Shown: positions 8,509-17,803 of the stretch, piece after piece | Position numbering within the stretch: the first letter of the stretch is position 1 | How the letters are laid out: each line of letters opens with the position of its first letter | Origin: an uncultured Rhodospirillales bacterium | GTDB taxonomy: Bacteria > Pseudomonadota > Alphaproteobacteria > RF32 > CAG-239 | Assembly (NCBI GenBank): GCA_902763185.1 | Contig: CACWQT010000007.1 | Coordinates: 1 to 64,000, forward strand | DNA length: 64,000 bases | Direction of reading: 5' to 3' | Notes under the pieces: generated by a model | Database searches by the model: none | What the model was told of the DNA's origin: nothing | The model's input: only the letters and a program-made list of their open reading frames with translations | Program-made: the position numbers and the translations under genes

Positions 8509-8569
8509 GCTTGTTGAAGGTTAGATGAATTTCTCCACTTTTAAGAGTGCAAAGAAAAGTGTTTTATTT

Positions 8570-9007
8570 TTATTTCATTAAATTTGTTATTTCTTCAGGG
8601 ATTTTAGTCGGACGCATGGTGGCTAAACTCAAAAATACAAGGGTGATTTCGATTTCTGCCAATACAGTATCGCCGCGATAAAGTTTTTGTTCCATTTTTG
8701 CAGAAACGCCTTTTAATTCAGTCACTTTGCAGGTAATGTTTAAGGCATCATCAAGTTTTGCCGGTGATTTATAGTTGATATGCAATTCTCGGACGACAAA
8801 GCCAATGCCTTGTTCTTTGAGCATTGTTTGTTGGTCTATACCTAAATGGCGTAGATATTCGGTGCGAGCGCGCTCGGCAAATTTTAAGTAATTGGCATAA
8901 TAAACAATCCCACCGGCATCTGTATCTTCATAATAGATACGGACAGGGAAAGAAAAGGTTTTATCTTCAAATAGTTTGCCTTTAATTGTATCTGTTTCAT
9001 ATGCCAT
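8570..9007 (-). CDS. ybgC: YbgC-type acyl-CoA thioesterase
   Basis: 145 aa hot-dog fold protein. The 4HBT signature YEDTDAGGIVYYANYL (about residues 26-41) contains the catalytic Asp, followed by FAERARTEYLR. Hydrolyses acyl-CoA and, in proteobacteria, associates with the Tol-Pal cluster and phospholipid enzymes. It lies 2 bp after ruvB in the common alphaproteobacterial order ruvA-ruvB-ybgC, but tolQRAB-pal do not follow here. Confidence 0.92.
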   Translation of the reverse strand: MAYETDTIKGKLFEDKTFSFPVRIYYEDTDAGGIVYYANYLKFAERARTEYLRHLGIDQQTMLKEQGIGFVVRELHINYKSPAKLDDALNITCKVTELKGVSAKMEQKLYRGDTVLAEIEITLVFLSLATMRPTKIPEEITNLMK

Positions 9008-9009
9008 GG

Positions 9010-10065
9010 TTAAATTCCTAAATCATCCATAAAACTAAATTGACTGTTATCGGTTTTGAATTTTTTAAATCCCAGATACCTACAACCTTGTTCTGATAAA
9101 ACTCTGCCGCGCGGTGTGCGTTGTAAAAAGCCGAGTTTTAACAAATATGGTTCTATCACTTCTTCTATCGTGTCGCGTTCTTCTGAAAGTGCTGCAGCAA
9201 GTGTATCTGCACCGACAGGTCCTCCGCCATAATTCTTGGCAATGCAATTTAAGTAACGACGGTCAAATTCATCTAAGCCGTAATCATCTACATCAAGGAG
9301 CTTTAAGGCCTTGTCTGCAATAACCGAATCGATTTCTTTATTTCCGGCAACGGCACTAAAATCACGCACGCGTTTTAGTAAGCGTCCGGCAATACGGGGA
9401 GTGCCGCGTGAGCGCTTGGCTATTTCCATGGCACCGTCGTTTGATATGGGCATATTTAAAATATGTGCACCACGCAAAACAATTTTTTGCAAATCTTCGT
9501 GGTTATAGAAATCCATTCTTAAGGGAATACCAAATCTCTCACGAAGAGGGGTAGAAACCAAGCCTGAACGGGTTGTTGCTCCAACTAAAGTAAATGGTTG
9601 TAAATCTATTTTGACCGATCGCGCAGAGGGGCCTTCACCGATGATAATATCTAACTGAAAATCTTCCATGGCGGAATATAAAACCTCTTCTATGGCCGGG
9701 TTGAGGCGGTGGATTTCATCAATAAATAAAACATCGCGTGCTTCTAAGTTGGTTAAAATTGCTGCCAAATCACCGGATTTTGTTATCATTGGGGCTGAAG
9801 TTGCTTTAAATCCGACACCTAATTCTTTAGAGATAATGTTAGACAGAGTGGTTTTACCTAATCCGGGCGGACCATAAAGTAAAACATGATCAAGCACTTC
9901 ACCGCGGCTTTTTGCCGATTCAATAAATACTTTTAAGTTTTGACAGACTTTATCTTGTCCGACAAATTCATCTAAAGTTGTAGGGCGTAGGCTCACTGCC
10001 ATTGCAGATGCTTCGTCTGCTGATATTTTATCGGCGCTTAATATTCTTTCTTTTTCATCAAGCAT
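9010..10065 (-). CDS. ruvB: Holliday junction branch-migration helicase RuvB
   Basis: 351 aa, normal length. AAA+ core with Walker [10 protein letters not shown] (about residues 64-72), Walker B LFIDEIHR, sensor segment GATTRSG, arginine finger region LRERFGI, and a winged-helix C-terminal domain ending in [13 protein letters not shown]. Hexameric motor that drives branch migration with RuvA. Starts 12 nt after ruvA; its AGGAG site overlaps the end of that region. ruvC is not adjacent. Confidence 0.97.
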   Translation of the reverse strand: MLDEKERILSADKISADEASAMAVSLRPTTLDEFVGQDKVCQNLKVFIESAKSRGEVLDHVLLYGPPGLGKTTLSNIISKELGVGFKATSAPMITKSGDLAAILTNLEARDVLFIDEIHRLNPAIEEVLYSAMEDFQLDIIIGEGPSARSVKIDLQPFTLVGATTRSGLVSTPLRERFGIPLRMDFYNHEDLQKIVLRGAHILNMPISNDGAMEIAKRSRGTPRIAGRLLKRVRDFSAVAGNKEIDSVIADKALKLLDVDDYGLDEFDRRYLNCIAKNYGGGPVGADTLAAALSEERDTIEEVIEPYLLKLGFLQRTPRGRVLSEQGCRYLGFKKFKTDNSQFSFMDDLGI

Positions 10066-10077
10066 AAAAGCGTTCTC

Positions 10078-10746
10078 CTATTGATTAAATTCTTTTAAGG
10101 CTAAACGAATGAGTGTGCCCAGGTCTGCATCGGGATTTTTTAAGCAAACTTCTGATGCTATGCGGTAGGCTTCTATTTTCTGGTAGCCGAGGTTGGTTAA
10201 AGCAGATGTTACATCTTCGGTTTTGGTATAAGTTTGGTCGGTTTCCGGCTCAGGTGTGGATTTGGCAGATGATTTTGTTTCTTTAGGATCGTCAGTTTCA
10301 TCCATATTGGTATTGAGCTCTTTTCCGTTCATATATTCTACAGGAATAGTAACAATTTTATCTTTTAATTCTGTTACCAAACGAGCAGCAAGTTTGGGGC
10401 CAACACCGGCGGCACGCAAAAATGATGACTTATCTTGAGCAGCAACGGCTTGCGAAAGTTGTGCAGGCGATAGCACGCTTAAGATATTTAGGCAAACTTT
10501 ACCGCCGACGCCTTGGATTTTGGTTAGGGTGTTAAACCACTCCTTTTCCCAAGGAGATTGAAAACCAAATAGGGTAATGCTATCTTCTTTAATAACTGTT
10601 TCTATCAATAATGCGGCGTAATCTCCTTGTTTTAATTTAGAAAGAGAGCGAGAAGACATATTTACAAGGTATCCGACGCCATTGACGTCTATAATACAGC
10701 AATCTTCACCGATATTATCTATTACGCCTTTTAGTTTTGCTATCAT
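10078..10746 (-). CDS. ruvA: Holliday junction DNA-binding protein RuvA
   Basis: 222 aa, somewhat longer than the usual 190-205. Domain I (OB-like) spans residues 1-65, the helix-hairpin-helix domain II spans about 66-140 (GVGPKLAARLVTELKDK), and domain III (RuvB contact) spans about 175-222. The extra length is an acidic/polar linker (about 145-178, rich in D, E, T, P) between II and III. Binds four-way junctions as a tetramer and recruits RuvB. First gene of ruvA-ruvB-ybgC. Confidence 0.95.
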   Translation of the reverse strand: MIAKLKGVIDNIGEDCCIIDVNGVGYLVNMSSRSLSKLKQGDYAALLIETVIKEDSITLFGFQSPWEKEWFNTLTKIQGVGGKVCLNILSVLSPAQLSQAVAAQDKSSFLRAAGVGPKLAARLVTELKDKIVTIPVEYMNGKELNTNMDETDDPKETKSSAKSTPEPETDQTYTKTEDVTSALTNLGYQKIEAYRIASEVCLKNPDADLGTLIRLALKEFNQ

Positions 10747-10814
10747 GTTTATTTCCTCTTTTTATAGCGTTAGTTTAGGGGGATTAAAACTTTGCTTCAA
10801 GAGTTTTTTTGAGG

Positions 10815-10859
10815 ATACCCCTTTTTTTTGATAGATTGAAGGTTATATGTGGGGGGTAT
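10815..10859. promoter_or_regulatory. Inverted repeat in the porin leader
   Basis: ATACCCC and GGGGTAT arms separated by about 31 nt, ending about 25 nt before the porin start codon. Could be an mRNA structure or an operator; a weak call based only on the 7-bp match. Confidence 0.25.
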
Positions 10860-10882
10860 TTGATATAACCAAGAGGTGAAAT

Positions 10883-12040
10883 ATGAAAAAAATATGTGGT
10901 AGTTTGTTGATGATTAGTTGCTTATGTAATTCTTGCGGATGTAATGCAATGGCTACGGAGATTAGTTTAGCCAAAGAGTATCAGAGTTATAAGAATTATC
11001 TCAATAAGCAGTATGGTCTTGACTATAGTATTGACATGTCGGTTTTAGAACAAAGGACAGCACCAAGCGGTAAAAGTAATGCTGTGCAAGCGTATATTTA
11101 TCCGTCGTTTACTTGGCAAACTTTTGATAATCAATACGGAACAGGAACGTTAAATTTTGCATATACAATTATTCGTTACGGTAATCATAATGCCGGAGAT
11201 TTGGCAAATAATTCCGGTTTTGTGACACCAATAAATGATTATTCTGATAAGGAAAATGAGTTTAATGAGTTGTATTATACTTATCAATTAGGCGGAGATT
11301 GGAATTGGTTGACGCTGGGTATCGGTCAATTTCCGATTTATAATTTTGACGGCACGCAATATGATGCTAATCAGCAGGTTAATTTCTTAAATGAAGCTTT
11401 AGCACAAAACGCTTCGCAAACTTATACGCAATCAGGACTTGGTATGTATGCTCAAATTACACCAAATGAAGAGTGGAGCTTTGCATTTGGCGGACAGGAC
11501 GGCACAAATATTGATGCTCAAAGCATTCGAGTGAACAATTTAAGTGAAGAGCATTATACAACATTCGGATATGTGGCTTATACACCAACAATCAAAGGTG
11601 TCGGACAATCAGAGATATCAATTTTGGTATATAATCAGCCAAATGTTAAAGAGCAACCTGAAACAACAAATGGTTGGTCACTCAACCTTTCGCAAAACAT
11701 CGGTGAAAAATTAGCACTTTTTGCACGTGTTAATGAAACAAGCGGAAGTGTTGCAGATATCAGGCAATCTTGGGTGTTGGGGGGTGTATATAATAATCCG
11801 CTTAACAGAAACAGTTTAGATCAAATCGGGTTAGCTTATGCTTATAATAAACTTGATGAAAAAGCGATAGGTACTCCCTTAGAACATAAAGCTGAGCAAA
11901 TAGTTGAAGCTTATTGGGCGTGGGGAATTGGTAATATGCTGACCATAACGCCTGATGTGCAGTTATACATCAATCCGGCACTTAACCAAAAGTCTGATTA
12001 CGGTTTTGCCACCAGTCTCCGAGCGACGGTGTTTTTCTGA
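10883..12040 (+). CDS. OprB-like carbohydrate-selective porin
   Basis: 385 aa. Signal peptide at residues 1-25 (with several Cys, so lipoprotein processing cannot be wholly excluded), then strands with alternating aromatic residues, a repeated GIGQFPIYNFDG-type strand near 150-160, and a C-terminal strand ending RATVFF with terminal Phe. The C-terminal part (ITPDVQLYINPAL) resembles the OprB family, which passes sugars across the outer membrane. AGAGGTG ribosome site. Transcribed alone between ruvA (divergent) and a terminator. Substrate unknown. Confidence 0.8.
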   Translation: MKKICGSLLMISCLCNSCGCNAMATEISLAKEYQSYKNYLNKQYGLDYSIDMSVLEQRTAPSGKSNAVQAYIYPSFTWQTFDNQYGTGTLNFAYTIIRYGNHNAGDLANNSGFVTPINDYSDKENEFNELYYTYQLGGDWNWLTLGIGQFPIYNFDGTQYDANQQVNFLNEALAQNASQTYTQSGLGMYAQITPNEEWSFAFGGQDGTNIDAQSIRVNNLSEEHYTTFGYVAYTPTIKGVGQSEISILVYNQPNVKEQPETTNGWSLNLSQNIGEKLALFARVNETSGSVADIRQSWVLGGVYNNPLNRNSLDQIGLAYAYNKLDEKAIGTPLEHKAEQIVEAYWAWGIGNMLTITPDVQLYINPALNQKSDYGFATSLRATVFF

Positions 12041-12072
12041 TAAAACAAAGTTTAAATACATTGTTTTGTGAC

Positions 12073-12110
12073 ATAACTCTTTGCTTTATGTGAGGAGTTA
12101 TATTTTTTTA
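12073..12110 (+). terminator. Terminator of the porin gene
   Basis: ATAACTC/GAGTTAT arms with a loop of about 15 nt, followed by ATTTTTTT. Confidence 0.7.
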
Positions 12111-12251
12111 AATACATTGTTTAAAAACAACATATAAAAAATATACATTACAAATTTAACATTTTCGTTGTGCATTAGTCGGTTTTCTTGCTTTTTATCT
12201 TAAAAGAAATGCGCATAATTAGGTCAACTGATTTTATTTAAGGAAAAGATA

Positions 12252-12782
12252 ATGCGCAAATTCTTGTTTATTTTAATGATTCTTTGTATTTCTGCTTGCC
12301 AATCAAAGCAGGTTATTGTGCCGGCGGTGGTGCATAATGTTAACACAACGCAAGAGGTGGTGGTTGAAAAAGCTCATTTACCAATTATCGGGGAGGTAGA
12401 ACCGATTTATTTCTTACCAATGAAATCGCCGTTTTATGCGAGAATTGATACAGGGGCCACGATATCATCTTTAGATTGTAAAGATGTCGAATATTTTGAG
12501 CGTGACGGGGAAAAATGGGTTTCATTTAAGCTTGTTAACAGAAAAAGCAAGGAAGAACATGTTTTTGAAAAGAAGATAGAGAGCGCTTATCGGGTTCGTC
12601 GAATTAACGAAGATGAACATCGAAAGGCTGTTAAAATGGATATCAAAATGGGAGGTGAGACCTTTACGGCAACCTTTACTATTGCAGACCGTTCAAGTTT
12701 TGATTATCAGGGTTTAGTTGGGCGTAATATTCTAACCGGTCGGTTTATTGTTGATACATCAACATCTTATACTTTGAACTAA
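12252..12782 (+). CDS. Retropepsin-like aspartic protease lipoprotein (Zn_protease/RimB-like family)
   Basis: 176 aa. Lipobox ISAC with Cys16 indicates a lipid-anchored protein. The core has RIDTGATISSLD (about residues 64-75), an aspartic protease DTG motif as in retropepsins, and a later VGRNIL segment matching the second conserved motif of the family (annotated as ATP-dependent zinc protease, though the DTG motif argues for an aspartic mechanism). First of three genes (12252-15275) found together in many proteobacteria with a UUP1/7TM protein and an ATP-grasp ligase. In Pseudomonas such operons have been tied to osmotic tolerance (from memory). Target unknown. Confidence 0.85.
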   Translation: MRKFLFILMILCISACQSKQVIVPAVVHNVNTTQEVVVEKAHLPIIGEVEPIYFLPMKSPFYARIDTGATISSLDCKDVEYFERDGEKWVSFKLVNRKSKEEHVFEKKIESAYRVRRINEDEHRKAVKMDIKMGGETFTATFTIADRSSFDYQGLVGRNILTGRFIVDTSTSYTLN

Positions 12783-12796
12783 TAAAGAGGGTTACT

Positions 12797-14329
12797 ATGA
12801 AACTAGCACAAATTTTTAGCGTCAGAAAATCGTTAACATATCTTTTGATTTTATCCATGATTTATGCGGCACACAGTATTTATTTTAAGGTTAAGTATTG
12901 GGGGTTTTCTTTTTCACCTAAAGAAGTGACTGATATTTGGACGGTTGATGCAAAAATTTCTTTTGATGCGGTGGATGATAAAACGCGCGTTATACTTTCG
13001 GTTCCCAGTCAAAACAGCCGGTTTAATATATTGAGTGAGGAAGTGGTGGCTAACGGGTATAGAATTACTCAAGACAGAGAAAAAAACAGAGTTGTTTTTG
13101 ATGGCAAAGGTAAAAAAGGTCGGCAAAATATGTATTATCGTTTAAGCCTTTATAAAGATGCTAAGCCCAATGTCGTTAGAGATGTTCCGCAAAAATTAGA
13201 AAGGCCGATTTTAGAAGAAGAAGAAAAAATGCAAATGACCAAGATTTGGGAATTGGCTCAACTTCAGGAGGGAGACAAAGTTCAAAAAGCCATTAAAGTG
13301 GTTAATCAGGAAATGGCTAATCCGTCAATGAGTTTGGTGTTACCCTTAAAGCACACGGCAAAGGAGTTTGCAGAAAAGTTGATACAAATTTTAGCATATA
13401 AAAGAATTCCGGCGCGTATTGCTCGAGCAGTTAAATTGGAAGAGGGTAAAAAGACAGAAAAACCCGGTATAATGATTGAGGCTTATGTTGACGATTCCTG
13501 GAAATTATATGATTTAAATACAGCAAAAATAGGTTTGCCAAATAATTGGATTGTTTTTCAGCGCGGCGGGGTGTCGCTTTTAGATGTGCGAGGTGGTGAA
13601 AATTCTAAAGTTATGTTTTCAGTGTTGAAATCTGTGGCAACGCCGATGAAAATGGCTGAGCATAGAGCAAAATCCAATCAGGCACTTTCACAATATAAAT
13701 ATTCTATTTATACATTGCCGGTGTTAGAGCAAAATACGTTAAAATGGTTGATGATTTTTCCGTTAGCTATTTTGGTGGTGGTCATTTTGCGAAATGTTAT
13801 TGGGGTTACAACCATGGGAACATTTACACCGATGTTGCTTGCTATGTCATTGGTTAAAACCGGATTTGTAGAGGGGCTTATTTGTTTTTCTATTATGATA
13901 TTCTTAGGGTTGGTTATGCGTGCGGTTGTGGCAAAGCTTAATTTACTTTTAGTGCCGAGAATTTCATTTGTGGTGATTTTTGTGATATTGCTCATTCAGC
14001 TTTTAACGATTGTCGGATATCGACTTGATTCCGGATTAGTCAGCTCGGCGATATTCTTTCCTATCATTATTACGGCATGGATTATTGAGCGTGCATCTAT
14101 TACATGGGAAGAAGAAGGAGCCAGAAACACTATAAAAGAAATTTTAAATACGCTGTTAACTGCAGTGGTTACTTATTTTGTTATCAGCAATGAAACGGTG
14201 CGTCATGTGATGTTTGCATTTAATGAGCTTAATGTTGTGATTATGTTTATTGTGATGTTGCTTGGTACATATACCGGATATCGCTTAACGGAAATTACCA
14301 GATTTGCTCCGCTTGTTAACAAGGATTAA
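12797..14329 (+). CDS. UUP1-type membrane protein: inactive transglutaminase plus 7TM domain
   Basis: 510 aa. An N-terminal membrane anchor (about residues 12-30), a periplasmic region (about 35-310) resembling an inactive transglutaminase fold, then about seven hydrophobic helices from residue 315 to the end. This matches the UUP1/7TM_transglut family. It sits 14 nt after the retropepsin-like lipoprotein and 4 nt before the ATP-grasp gene, so the three are surely co-transcribed. A role as the inner-membrane platform between a periplasmic protease and a cytoplasmic peptide ligase is inference. Confidence 0.85.
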   Translation: MKLAQIFSVRKSLTYLLILSMIYAAHSIYFKVKYWGFSFSPKEVTDIWTVDAKISFDAVDDKTRVILSVPSQNSRFNILSEEVVANGYRITQDREKNRVVFDGKGKKGRQNMYYRLSLYKDAKPNVVRDVPQKLERPILEEEEKMQMTKIWELAQLQEGDKVQKAIKVVNQEMANPSMSLVLPLKHTAKEFAEKLIQILAYKRIPARIARAVKLEEGKKTEKPGIMIEAYVDDSWKLYDLNTAKIGLPNNWIVFQRGGVSLLDVRGGENSKVMFSVLKSVATPMKMAEHRAKSNQALSQYKYSIYTLPVLEQNTLKWLMIFPLAILVVVILRNVIGVTTMGTFTPMLLAMSLVKTGFVEGLICFSIMIFLGLVMRAVVAKLNLLLVPRISFVVIFVILLIQLLTIVGYRLDSGLVSSAIFFPIIITAWIIERASITWEEEGARNTIKEILNTLLTAVVTYFVISNETVRHVMFAFNELNVVIMFIVMLLGTYTGYRLTEITRFAPLVNKD

Positions 14330-14333
14330 AAAA

Positions 14334-15275
14334 ATGCTTAATTGGTTTAAGACAGTAAAAGCGCTCAAGGAAAAGGGTGTATTAGGGATGAATGACCGAA
14401 ACTATTCGGTGATTGCCAAATACAATGATCGCTCGCTTTATACGCTTGTTGATGATAAGGTTAAAACAAAACAGTTAGCCAATAATATCAATATCAGCAC
14501 ACCGAAGATGATTGGTATTATCGAGCATCAGTATGAAGTTAAAAACCTTGTTAAAATTGTTGAAGGATACAAAACTTTTGTGATTAAGCCCGCGCATGGT
14601 AGTGGTGGCAAAGGTGTTTTGGTTATTAAAGATTTTGACGGAGAAAAGTTTTATAGCGCCTCAGGTGAGGTTTTAACTTTTAAGCAGGTTTATCAACACG
14701 TTTCTAATACACTCAGCGGTCTATTTTCATTAGGCGGACGCTATGATGTAGCCTTGATAGAAGAAACGGTTAATTTTAGCGATGTATTTAAGAATTTCAG
14801 TTATCATGGTATCCCTGATGTGCGCGTGATTGTGTATAAAGGCTTTCCGGCAATGGTGATGATGCGCCTTGCCACAAAAGAATCGGACGGTAAGGCAAAT
14901 CTGCACCAAGGCGGTGTAGGCGTCGGACTTGATGTTAAAACAGGTGAAACACTTAAAGCGGTGTTACACAATAAACCGGTCACAATTCATCCGGATACAG
15001 GAGCCAACCTTATGGATTTGAAAGTGCCGTTTTGGCGTGAACATTTGCTTATCGGGGCTCTGGCTTATGATATGACAGGGCTTGGCTATTTAGGGGCGGA
15101 TATTGTTTTAGATAAAAATCGCGGACCGATGATGTTAGAGATTAATGCACGTCCGGGGCTTGCTATACAGATAGCCAATGGTTTAGGACTTAAAACGCGT
15201 TTGGAAGAAATTGATAAACATTATCCTTTAGGGCTTTCGGCAGAAGAGCGTGTGGATTTTGTCTTGAATAATTAG
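14334..15275 (+). CDS. Alpha-L-glutamate ligase-like ATP-grasp protein (RimK-related)
   Basis: 313 aa from the ATG at 14334. An in-frame start at 14304 would overlap the previous gene and lacks a better ribosome site, while AAGGA precedes 14334. ATP-grasp features: FVIKPAHGSGGKGVLVI (about residues 82-98), a basic/acidic metal site near LGADIVLDK and MLEINARPGLAIQ (about 269-281). RimK relatives add glutamate or similar residues to a protein or peptide C-terminus. Third gene of the retropepsin/7TM/ATP-grasp set; the acceptor is unknown. Confidence 0.88.
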   Translation: MLNWFKTVKALKEKGVLGMNDRNYSVIAKYNDRSLYTLVDDKVKTKQLANNINISTPKMIGIIEHQYEVKNLVKIVEGYKTFVIKPAHGSGGKGVLVIKDFDGEKFYSASGEVLTFKQVYQHVSNTLSGLFSLGGRYDVALIEETVNFSDVFKNFSYHGIPDVRVIVYKGFPAMVMMRLATKESDGKANLHQGGVGVGLDVKTGETLKAVLHNKPVTIHPDTGANLMDLKVPFWREHLLIGALAYDMTGLGYLGADIVLDKNRGPMMLEINARPGLAIQIANGLGLKTRLEEIDKHYPLGLSAEERVDFVLNN

Positions 15276-15322
15276 AAACCGGAACCTACATAAGAAGTAA
15301 ATGTTATTTTTGGAGGTATGTT

Positions 15323-15928
15323 ATGGTTAATGTTTTAGATAAAAGCAAAACAATCAGTTTAGATAAAAGTGAAACAAAGAATCTCGGTATGGAAGAAAAG
15401 AAAAAGCTTGGTGTTAGTGAAACAAGGGGGAAGAAAATGAAACACGCATATAATGTTAAAGATGCGGAAAATGCATTGGTGATGAAATTAAAAGACGGCG
15501 AAGTTGTGATAGAGATGTTTCCGGATGCGGCACCGAACCATGTAGCACGGATTAAAGAGCTTGTGCGTCAAGGCTTTTATAACGGTCTAAAATTTCATCG
15601 GGTGATAGAGGGCTTTATGGCGCAAACAGGTTGTCCGTTAGGCACAGGTACCGGTGGTAGCGGTAAAAAACTTAAAGCCGAGTTTAATAAAATTCCGCAT
15701 AAACGGGGTATTGTTTCTATGGCAAGAGCGATGAATCCTGATTCTGCTGATAGCCAATTTTTTATCTGCTATGCGGATTGTCCGCACTTAGACGGTCAAT
15801 ATACGGTTTGGGGACAAGTTGTTTCCGGTATGGAATTTGTTGATAAGATTAAAAAAGGTGGCGGCTATAACGGAATTGTTTATGAGCCGGATGAGATTAT
15901 CAGTATAGATGTGATTGCTGATTTATAA
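15323..15928 (+). CDS. Cyclophilin-type peptidyl-prolyl isomerase with a charged N-terminal extension
   Basis: 201 aa. The cyclophilin domain spans about residues 45-200: FHRVIEGFMAQTGCP, GIVSMARAMNPDSADSQFFI and LDGQYTVWGQVVSGM are the canonical catalytic and binding segments. The first about 38 residues are Lys/Ser/Glu-rich, contain DKS-type repeats and are not part of the fold. Two starts are plausible: ATG 15323 behind GGAGG, and ATG 15437 behind AAGGGGGAAG, which would give the bare domain of 163 aa. No signal peptide on either form, so cytoplasmic. Stands 47 bp after the ATP-grasp gene. Confidence 0.92.
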   Translation: MVNVLDKSKTISLDKSETKNLGMEEKKKLGVSETRGKKMKHAYNVKDAENALVMKLKDGEVVIEMFPDAAPNHVARIKELVRQGFYNGLKFHRVIEGFMAQTGCPLGTGTGGSGKKLKAEFNKIPHKRGIVSMARAMNPDSADSQFFICYADCPHLDGQYTVWGQVVSGMEFVDKIKKGGGYNGIVYEPDEIISIDVIADL

Positions 15929-15987
15929 GGTCTTGCAAAATAATATTTATATGATAAGTTTTGCGTGTTAGCGATTATTATCATATA

Positions 15988-16285
15988 ATGAGGTTTTTGA
16001 TTGCTGATAAAGCGTTCTTTGATAGATTAAGTGTGTTCAAGGGCAAGAAAGGCGATTATTTGAGATACGTCGGATTTACGATCTTAACGGGCATAATAAA
16101 TGTCTTAAAAAAGTTATTTTACGAAGTCGGTATAAACGGAAGCACAAAAGTATTGCTAAATGAACACGCTATTTTAACAATTTGAGATGAAAATAAATTA
16201 AGAAAACATTTGCTATCATCAAAGATTGGGAAGAAGAGTTTGATTTTGTTAGAAATAGCAAAACAAGCTCTTCTTTTTTTGTGTT
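15988..16285 (+). pseudogene. Decayed IS5-type transposase remnant
   Basis: A short open frame begins FLIADKAFFDRL, which resembles the DDE-region LIADKAYDSD motif of IS5/IS4-family transposases. Further on, in another frame, RYKRKHKSI and then KTFAIIKDW...SKTSSSFF resemble the C-terminal basic segment and the ExxFxxIKDWRR...TFL motif of the same family. Frames are broken by stops and the central part is not recognisable. Most of the gene and both ends are missing. Read as an old insertion-sequence relic filling the gap before trpS. Confidence 0.45.
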
Positions 16286-16299
16286 TAAGTTTGAAACGG

Positions 16300-16328
16300 T
16301 TGACAAGGGGGAAAGTTTTTTCTAAACT
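16300..16328 (+). promoter_or_regulatory. Probable sigma70 promoter of trpS
   Basis: TTGACA, 17-nt spacer, TAAACT, about 30 bp before the trpS start codon. Confidence 0.55.
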
Positions 16329-16357
16329 CGGTTAAAATTTTATTTGATGAGGGTAAT

Positions 16358-17416
16358 ATGCAAGACGTTATTTTAACTGGAGACAGACCGACCGGTAAAC
16401 TTCATTTAGGACATTATGTCGGTTCACTTAAGCGGCGCGTGATAATGCAAAACAGCGGTCAATATGATAAGATTTTTATTATGATTGCTGATGCACAGGC
16501 GTTAACGGACAATGCCGATGATGTGAATAAGGTGCGGAATAATATTTCTAATGTGGCGCTGGATTATCTTGCTTGCGGATTAGACCCTAAAAAATCAACC
16601 ATATTTATTCAATCGCAGATACCGGAGCTTTGCGAACTTACTTTTTATTATATGAATTTGGTAACGGTATCCCGTTTGCAACGTAATCCGACGGTTAAAA
16701 ATGAAATTCAAATGCGTGGGTTTAAACAGAGTATTCCGACCGGATTTTTCTGCTATCCGATAAGTCAGGCGGCTGATATTACCGCGTTTAAGGCAAATCT
16801 GGTGCCGGTTGGGGAGGACCAGTTGCCGATGATTGAGCAAACGCGTGAAATTGTACGTTCGTTTAACACGCTTTATAAAGAGGTGTTGATAGAACCGCAA
16901 GCTGTTTTGCCGGATAATGCTTTGTGTTCACGTCTTCCCGGGCTTGATGGTGCGGCTAAGATGAGCAAGTCTTTAGGGAATTGCATTTATCTTGCGGATA
17001 CGGCAAATGAGATTAAGAAGAAAGTGCAAACGATGTTTACAGACCCTCAACATTTGCATGTAGAAGATCCGGGGCATTTAGAGAATAATGCCGTGTTTAC
17101 CTATTTGGATGCGTTTTGTAATGATGAACATTTCAAAGCCTTTTTGCCGGCTTATGCTAATTTGGATGAATTAAAAGCGCATTATTGTCGTGGTGGTCTT
17201 GGGGATGGCACGGTTAAGAAATTTTTGACCGAAATTTTGCAAGCTGAGCTTGGCCCAATCAGAGAAAGACGCGAAGAATACGCTAAGGATTTGGGCGAAG
17301 TATTTAATATGCTAAAAATCGGTAGCGAAAAGGCGGAAGCAGTGGCGGCTGAAACGCTTGATGAAGTTAAAACCGCGATGGGAATTAACTATTATAAGGG
17401 AAATACTTTAAGATAA
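16358..17416 (+). CDS. trpS: Tryptophanyl-tRNA synthetase
   Basis: 352 aa class I synthetase. HIGH-type motif is HLGH in [15 protein letters not shown] (about residues 10-24); the KMSKS motif is intact in [11 protein letters not shown] (about 200-210). Charges tRNA-Trp with tryptophan; the cognate tRNA-Trp(CCA) lies at 54872 in this window. Its own promoter is visible upstream, and no tryptophan attenuator was seen. A small gene of unknown function follows after 9 bp. Confidence 0.96.
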   Translation: MQDVILTGDRPTGKLHLGHYVGSLKRRVIMQNSGQYDKIFIMIADAQALTDNADDVNKVRNNISNVALDYLACGLDPKKSTIFIQSQIPELCELTFYYMNLVTVSRLQRNPTVKNEIQMRGFKQSIPTGFFCYPISQAADITAFKANLVPVGEDQLPMIEQTREIVRSFNTLYKEVLIEPQAVLPDNALCSRLPGLDGAAKMSKSLGNCIYLADTANEIKKKVQTMFTDPQHLHVEDPGHLENNAVFTYLDAFCNDEHFKAFLPAYANLDELKAHYCRGGLGDGTVKKFLTEILQAELGPIRERREEYAKDLGEVFNMLKIGSEKAEAVAAETLDEVKTAMGINYYKGNTLR

Positions 17417-17425
17417 GGTAGCAAT

Positions 17426-17770
17426 ATGGCAGGTGCTGATGAAAATATTCCCTTTTCTCCGATTTTGATTATGGAGTTTGTGCGGCAAGTTACGGTGGCA
17501 CGGTTCTTAAATGCGGAAAATACTACCGATTTAGCGGTTAAATTTAAGATTGCTAAAAAATATTATGAAGAAATAAAAGCTTTTCCTCTTAAGGCACAGA
17601 CAATCAGACTTGCTATTGATTATGATGATAAAACAGAGATTTTAGCAGTTAAAGCCGATGATGTTTTGATTAAGAGGTTTCGTGAGCAAAAATCGCAAGT
17701 GGAAATTGCCAATAAGTATGAAGGGCAGTATGCCGAGCGGTATAAGCAGTTTATAGAGGTTGTTGAATAG
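17426..17770 (+). CDS. Hypothetical protein co-transcribed with trpS
   Basis: 114 aa, charged, probably alpha-helical, with no signal peptide or membrane segment; the C-terminal half is rich in Lys, Glu and Tyr and could form a coiled coil (about residues 80-112). AAGG ribosome site 9 nt after the trpS stop, and a strong terminator directly behind, so it belongs to the trpS transcript. No family recognised. Confidence 0.7.
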   Translation: MAGADENIPFSPILIMEFVRQVTVARFLNAENTTDLAVKFKIAKKYYEEIKAFPLKAQTIRLAIDYDDKTEILAVKADDVLIKRFREQKSQVEIANKYEGQYAERYKQFIEVVE

Positions 17771-17803
17771 CAAAACCCCTGCCTTATAAGACAGGGGTTT
17801 TGC
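17770..17803. terminator. Bidirectional terminator
   Basis: Almost perfect stem with GCAAAACCCCTG and CAGGGGTTTTGC arms, with A/T tracts inside both arms; serves the converging genes at 17426 and 17804. Confidence 0.85.

Noticed and set aside
15961..16185. Frame of 74 codons as an intact small gene
   Set aside because: It starts at TTG without a ribosome site, and its content is better explained as part of a broken transposase.
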